This document shows positions 63,291 through 64,000 of a stretch of DNA of 64,000 nucleotides, piece by piece (the first letter of the stretch is position 1; each line of letters opens with the position of its first letter). Location of the stretch: the NCBI RefSeq assembly GCF_904846705.1, contig NZ_CAJHBS010000016.1:1-64000 (forward strand). The letters run 5' to 3'. The translations under genes were made by a program, and so were the position numbers. The notes below the pieces were generated by a model that was given only the letters and a program-made list of their open reading frames with translations, did no database searches and was not told the DNA's origin. Origin of the DNA: Psychrobacter sp. Pi2-52 (GTDB lineage: Bacteria > Pseudomonadota > Gammaproteobacteria > Pseudomonadales > Moraxellaceae).

Positions 63291-64000
63291 TTAAGCTGCG
63301 TGAAATAGTTTCTGCATTGGCGTAAAGCCGCCATTGCCCATGTTCGGGCGCTCGTTATTGTAGTGGTACAACCAGTGTTCTGCTTGTTCTCTGACTTGAG
63401 CTAAAGTAGTAAACAGCTCTTGGTTTAACCAATCATACCGCATCGTTCTATTATAGCGCTCTACATAAGCATTTTGCTGTGGATGACCAGGCTCAATATA
63501 TCTGATAGCAATATCTTGCTCTAGTGCCCAGTCTTTGAGTGCATTACTAATGCACTCAGGACCGTTGTCACATCTCACTTGATCAGGCTTGCCTCGATAT
63601 TCAATCAGCTGATTCAGACCGCGTATCACTCTTTGAGCAGGTAGTGAAAAGTCAATCTCAACGGTTAGCGCATCAGGCATAAAGTCCATGCTCCAGCTTT
63701 GATTGATACTATCAGGTACTGCTAGAGGTATGGGTTTGTCACGTTTAATACGGCGCTTGGGCTTGATTCTAAGGTTCAATTCAAGATCGCAGTAGATGCG
63801 ATACACGACGCGTTTGTGGTTGTAGGGCAACCCCAGAAAGTTATACAGACTTAAAAAGCATAATCCAAAGCCCCAATTCTTATTCTTCTGCGTCAGATCT
63901 ATTAATAAATCCGCTATTAGCTTGTTTTCATCAGAGGCAACTGACTTATGATAGTAGCAAGTGACGCTGATGTTAAAGATATGGCAAGCCCTGCGTATGC
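63291..64000 (-). pseudogene. IS3-family transposase orfB with internal deletion, running off the window
   Basis: The frame is open from the window edge to 63291. It reads CYYHKSVASDENK, NWGFGLCFLSLYNFLGLPYNHKRV and SMDFMPDAL, then directly TVEIDFSLPAQRVIRG. Relatives have about 20 more residues there, including NVIDDFNRE, so an in-frame deletion is likely. Catalytic Asp (SMDF), Asp (RCDNGPE) and Glu (AYVERYNRT) remain. The 5' part and orfA lie outside the window. Right end of the IS is not identified. Confidence 0.82.

Noticed and set aside
1..64000. CRISPR arrays, rRNA genes, prophage structural genes
   Set aside because: Looked for and not found; the only regularly repeated DNA consists of the MITEs, the copB repeat and short tandem tracts.

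Overview
The window reads as chromosomal DNA of a Moraxellaceae gammaproteobacterium, most likely Psychrobacter. This is inferred from moderately AT-rich genes with strong Gram-negative signals (outer-membrane CopB, Tat-exported multicopper oxidase, lipoprotein signal), from the protein flavour, and from the gene set (pqq operon, copper island, many LysR regulators). No rRNA, intact tRNA or CRISPR array was seen.

Layout. 0.9-6.7 kb: a homocysteine S-methyltransferase/APC permease pair, a zinc-free MDR oxidoreductase, and a GST divergent from a LysR gene. 6.9-7.8 kb: a DUF2971 gene and a small orphan frame. 7.9-11 kb: cueR and the CopA copper ATPase, with a MerR-type promoter. 11.3-17.5 kb: an orphan NADAR-like protein, then two LysR units (DoxX/extradiol dioxygenase; old yellow enzyme). 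17.5-25.2 kb: a periplasmic copper-resistance island (small Met/His protein, cytochrome c, DUF411 lipoprotein, multicopper oxidase, CopB with a Met-rich repeat tract, DUF305 membrane protein) divergent from a CopRS-type two-component system with a CusR/CopR-like box between them. 25-41 kb: metabolic and transport genes, mostly arranged as an enzyme or transporter divergent from its own regulator (LysR, MocR or HxlR). 41-44.8 kb: a DUF1624 membrane protein and a 2OG-Fe(II) oxygenase gene broken by one in-frame TAG. 44.8-49.2 kb: a complete pqqABCDE operon ending in a translationally coupled dipeptidase. 49.5-56.9 kb: two tandem small paralogues, a 3-hydroxyacyl-CoA dehydrogenase, a GST relic, and D-lactate dehydrogenase and malic enzyme genes. 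57-64 kb: accessory DNA with hipBA, an IS630 element, a BCCT transporter, a truncated aldo-keto reductase and a damaged IS3-family transposase running off the right edge.

How it fits together. Copper is handled in two layers: CueR-CopA exports cytoplasmic Cu(I), and the CopRS-linked island oxidises, binds and moves copper in the periplasm. The pqq operon makes the redox cofactor PQQ, but no PQQ dehydrogenase lies in the window. Dld and MaeA feed lactate and malate carbon to pyruvate.

The least expected structures are: a four-copy family of about 107-bp miniature elements whose ends match the terminal repeats of the resident IS630; the amber-split oxygenase; a metallo-beta-lactamase-fold protein lacking nearly all zinc ligands; a G9 tract in front of a nitrilase-family gene; tandem paralogous small proteins of unknown function; and a 35-bp direct repeat flanking a 3.6-kb accessory segment.
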